Part shown: in pieces, positions 62,480 through 64,000 of the stretch | Numbering within the stretch: the first letter of the stretch is position 1 | How the letters are laid out: each line of letters begins with the position of its first letter | From: Pedobacter nyackensis | Lineage (GTDB): Bacteria > Bacteroidota > Bacteroidia > Sphingobacteriales > Sphingobacteriaceae | Length of the DNA: 64,000 nt | Assembly: GCF_900176505.1 (NCBI RefSeq) | Contig: NZ_FWYB01000003.1 | Location: forward strand, 1 to 64,000 | Direction: 5' to 3' | Translations under genes and position numbers: made by a program | Notes under the pieces: generated by a model | Told to the model about the DNA's origin: nothing | Database searches by the model: none | What the model saw: the letters and a program-made list of their open reading frames with translations, nothing else

Positions 62480-63058
62480 ATGGAAGATAAATATTTTGTA
62501 CACCAGACTGCAGTGATAGACGAAGGAGCAACGATAGGAACAGGCGTGAAAATCTGGCATTTTTCTCATATCATGTCTAACTGTGAAATTGGGGATAACT
62601 GTAATATAGGTCAGAATGTTGTGGTTTCGCCACGTGTTAAATTGGGACGGAATGTTAAAATACAAAATAACGTTTCCATTTATGAAGGAGTAACTTGTGA
62701 TGATGATGTATTTCTGGGCCCATCAATGGTATTTACCAATGTCATCAACCCTAGAAGTGCCATAAACAGAAGAGGCCAGTACTCTAAAACAAATGTCGGA
62801 AAAGGAGCATCTATTGGCGCAAATGCGACGATTGTATGTGGCCATGATATTGGTCAGTATGCTTTTATTGGTGCGGGAGCTGTGGTCACGAAAACCGTTC
62901 CTGATTATGCGTTAGTTGTGGGAAACCCAGCTAAGCAAATTGGTTGGGTTGGCGAATATGGACATCGTTTAAATTTTAACGGAGATGGTGTAGCTGTTTG
63001 TGAAGAGAGTCTTCAGGAATACAGGTTAGAAAATAATGTTGTAAACAGGATAAAGTAA
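62480..63058 (+). CDS. Left-handed beta-helix N-acetyltransferase (WbpD/WlbB-like)
   Basis: This 192-residue protein is built of hexapeptide repeats ([56 protein letters not shown]). [14 protein letters not shown] and [16 protein letters not shown] are typical of WbpD/WlbB. It transfers acetyl from acetyl-CoA to the 3-amino group, giving UDP-2,3-diacetamido-2,3-dideoxy-glucuronate. ATG 62480 follows the previous stop directly. An upstream TTG (62462) lies inside the aminotransferase gene and is less likely. Confidence 0.92.
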   Translation: MEDKYFVHQTAVIDEGATIGTGVKIWHFSHIMSNCEIGDNCNIGQNVVVSPRVKLGRNVKIQNNVSIYEGVTCDDDVFLGPSMVFTNVINPRSAINRRGQYSKTNVGKGASIGANATIVCGHDIGQYAFIGAGAVVTKTVPDYALVVGNPAKQIGWVGEYGHRLNFNGDGVAVCEESLQEYRLENNVVNRIK

Positions 63059-63060
63059 AA

Positions 63061-64000
63061 TGACATCTAAAGAAAAAATAAGATTTGCAGTAATTGGTTG
63101 TGGACATATTGGAAAGAGACATGCTGAAATGATTGTTCGTAATGAGGAATCTGAATTGGTAGCTTTAATTGATACGAAAGAAAGAAGTGACTTAGGTATT
63201 GATCAATATGATGTTCCGTTCTTTAAGTCTTTAGAAGATTTTTTACAGACTAACATTGAGGTAGATGTCATTAATATTGCCAGTCCAAACGGCTTTCATG
63301 CAGAACAATCGTTGAAGTGTCTGGCTGCAAAAAAACATATTGTCGTAGAAAAACCTATGGGTTTACGCAAACAGGATGCAGAAAGTGTAATATTCAAGGC
63401 TTTACATGTACACAGACACGTATTTGCAGTGATGCAAAATCGATATTCTCCGCCTTCAGTTTGGATTAAAGAATTGATAGAAAGCAATAAGCTGGGGAAA
63501 ATATTTATGGTTCAGATGAACTGTTATTGGAATCGTGATGATCGTTATTATAAACCGGAAAGTTGGCATGGTAAAATAGATCTGGATGGTGGGACATTGT
63601 TTACTCAATTTTCTCATTTTATAGATATCATGTATTGGTTGTTTGGAGATATTGAAAATATTCAGGCTAAGTTTGACGATTTTAATCATAAAGATCTGAC
63701 TGATTTTGAGGATTCAGGTTTTGTAAATTTTGATTTTGTGAATGGAGGAATGGGATCTATTAATTATTCTACCGCTGTTTGGAACAAAAACATGGAAAGT
63801 TCCATGACCGTTGTTGCTGAAAATGGATCAATAAAGATTGGAGGACAATACATGAACGAGGTAGAATATTGTCATGTTAAAGATTACGAGATGCCAAAAT
63901 TGAGCCCAACTAATCCGGGTAACGATTACGGGGCTTATAAAGGCTCCGCAGCAAATCACCATTATATTATTGAAAATGTTGTGGATGTATTAAAGGGAAG
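63061..64000 (+). CDS. Gfo/Idh/MocA-family sugar 3-oxidoreductase (WbpB/WlbA-like), truncated by window
   Basis: An open frame from ATG 63061 runs to the right edge (313 codons shown). It begins MTSKEKIRFAVIGCGHIGKR, an NAD-binding Gfo/Idh/MocA N-terminus. INIASPNGFHAEQSL and the catalytic-lysine motif VVEKPMGL follow. The C-terminal domain has DLDGGTLFTQFSHFIDIMYW with its conserved histidine. In the WbpB type, the enzyme oxidises C3 of UDP-GlcNAc-uronate and feeds the aminotransferase encoded just upstream. It lies 2 bp after the acetyltransferase gene, so the pathway genes are one coupled operon. Only the last few residues should be missing. Confidence 0.92.

Overview
The window looks like a chromosomal segment of a soil- or plant-type Bacteroidota, most like Pedobacter or another Sphingobacteriaceae. 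The signs are three SusC/SusD outer-membrane pairs, an ECF sigma/FecR anti-sigma pair, SprB-type repeats, DUF6266 proteins, AT-rich spacers with few Shine-Dalgarno sites, and several boxes matching the Bacteroidota -7 promoter element TAnnTTTG. I see no tRNA, rRNA or CRISPR array.

Layout. (1) 1-1443, minus strand: N-terminal part of a SprB-repeat surface protein that runs off the left edge. (2) 1733-5099, plus: a UDP-sugar dehydrogenase, GDP-mannose 4,6-dehydratase and formyltetrahydrofolate deformylase, then a small convergent XRE regulator. (3) 5683-13184, minus: ECF sigma factor, FecR-type anti-sigma, SusC with an STN domain, SusD, and a lipoprotein of the endonuclease/exonuclease/phosphatase fold. 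This is a self-contained sigma-controlled uptake locus. (4) 13515-13943: a truncated YhcG/DUF1016 nuclease. (5) 14161-49407, plus: a large glycan utilisation locus with two SusCD pairs, three DUF5054 (GH38-like) proteins, one parallel beta-helix protein, four tandem GH92 enzymes, two surface-glycan-binding-type lipoproteins and a terminal GntR/UTRA regulator. The expected substrate is an alpha-mannoside-rich glycan. (6) 49418-50699: a scar made of a 67-bp susC fragment, an N-terminally truncated DUF4143 protein and the C-terminal end of a MocR-type aminotransferase. (7) 50722-54563, plus: an HTH protein, two DUF6266 proteins with an unknown protein between them, then a compact holin-like, CHAP-like endolysin and unimolecular-spanin-like set. 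(8) 54656-64000, plus: an outer-membrane barrel, a Wza-like export protein, a Wzz-like protein and sugar-nucleotide genes for UDP-GlcNAc-derived diacetamido uronic acids. This cluster runs off the right edge.

How it fits together. Polysaccharide-making genes lie at both ends and carry two related UDP-sugar dehydrogenases. Glycan-degrading and uptake genes occupy the middle. The degradative locus is bracketed by two 67-68-bp direct copies of the 5' part of its own first susC gene (66 of 68 positions identical), about 35 kb apart, with broken genes just outside each copy. This suggests past recombination around the locus.

The least familiar part is region 7. A lysis-type trio, including a protein with the two-ended anchor layout of phage T1 gp11-type u-spanins, sits behind two DUF6266 proteins, with no capsid, tail or integrase gene in view. 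It could be a phage remnant or a dedicated release system resembling holin/endolysin-dependent (type 10) secretion. The sequence alone cannot decide between these.
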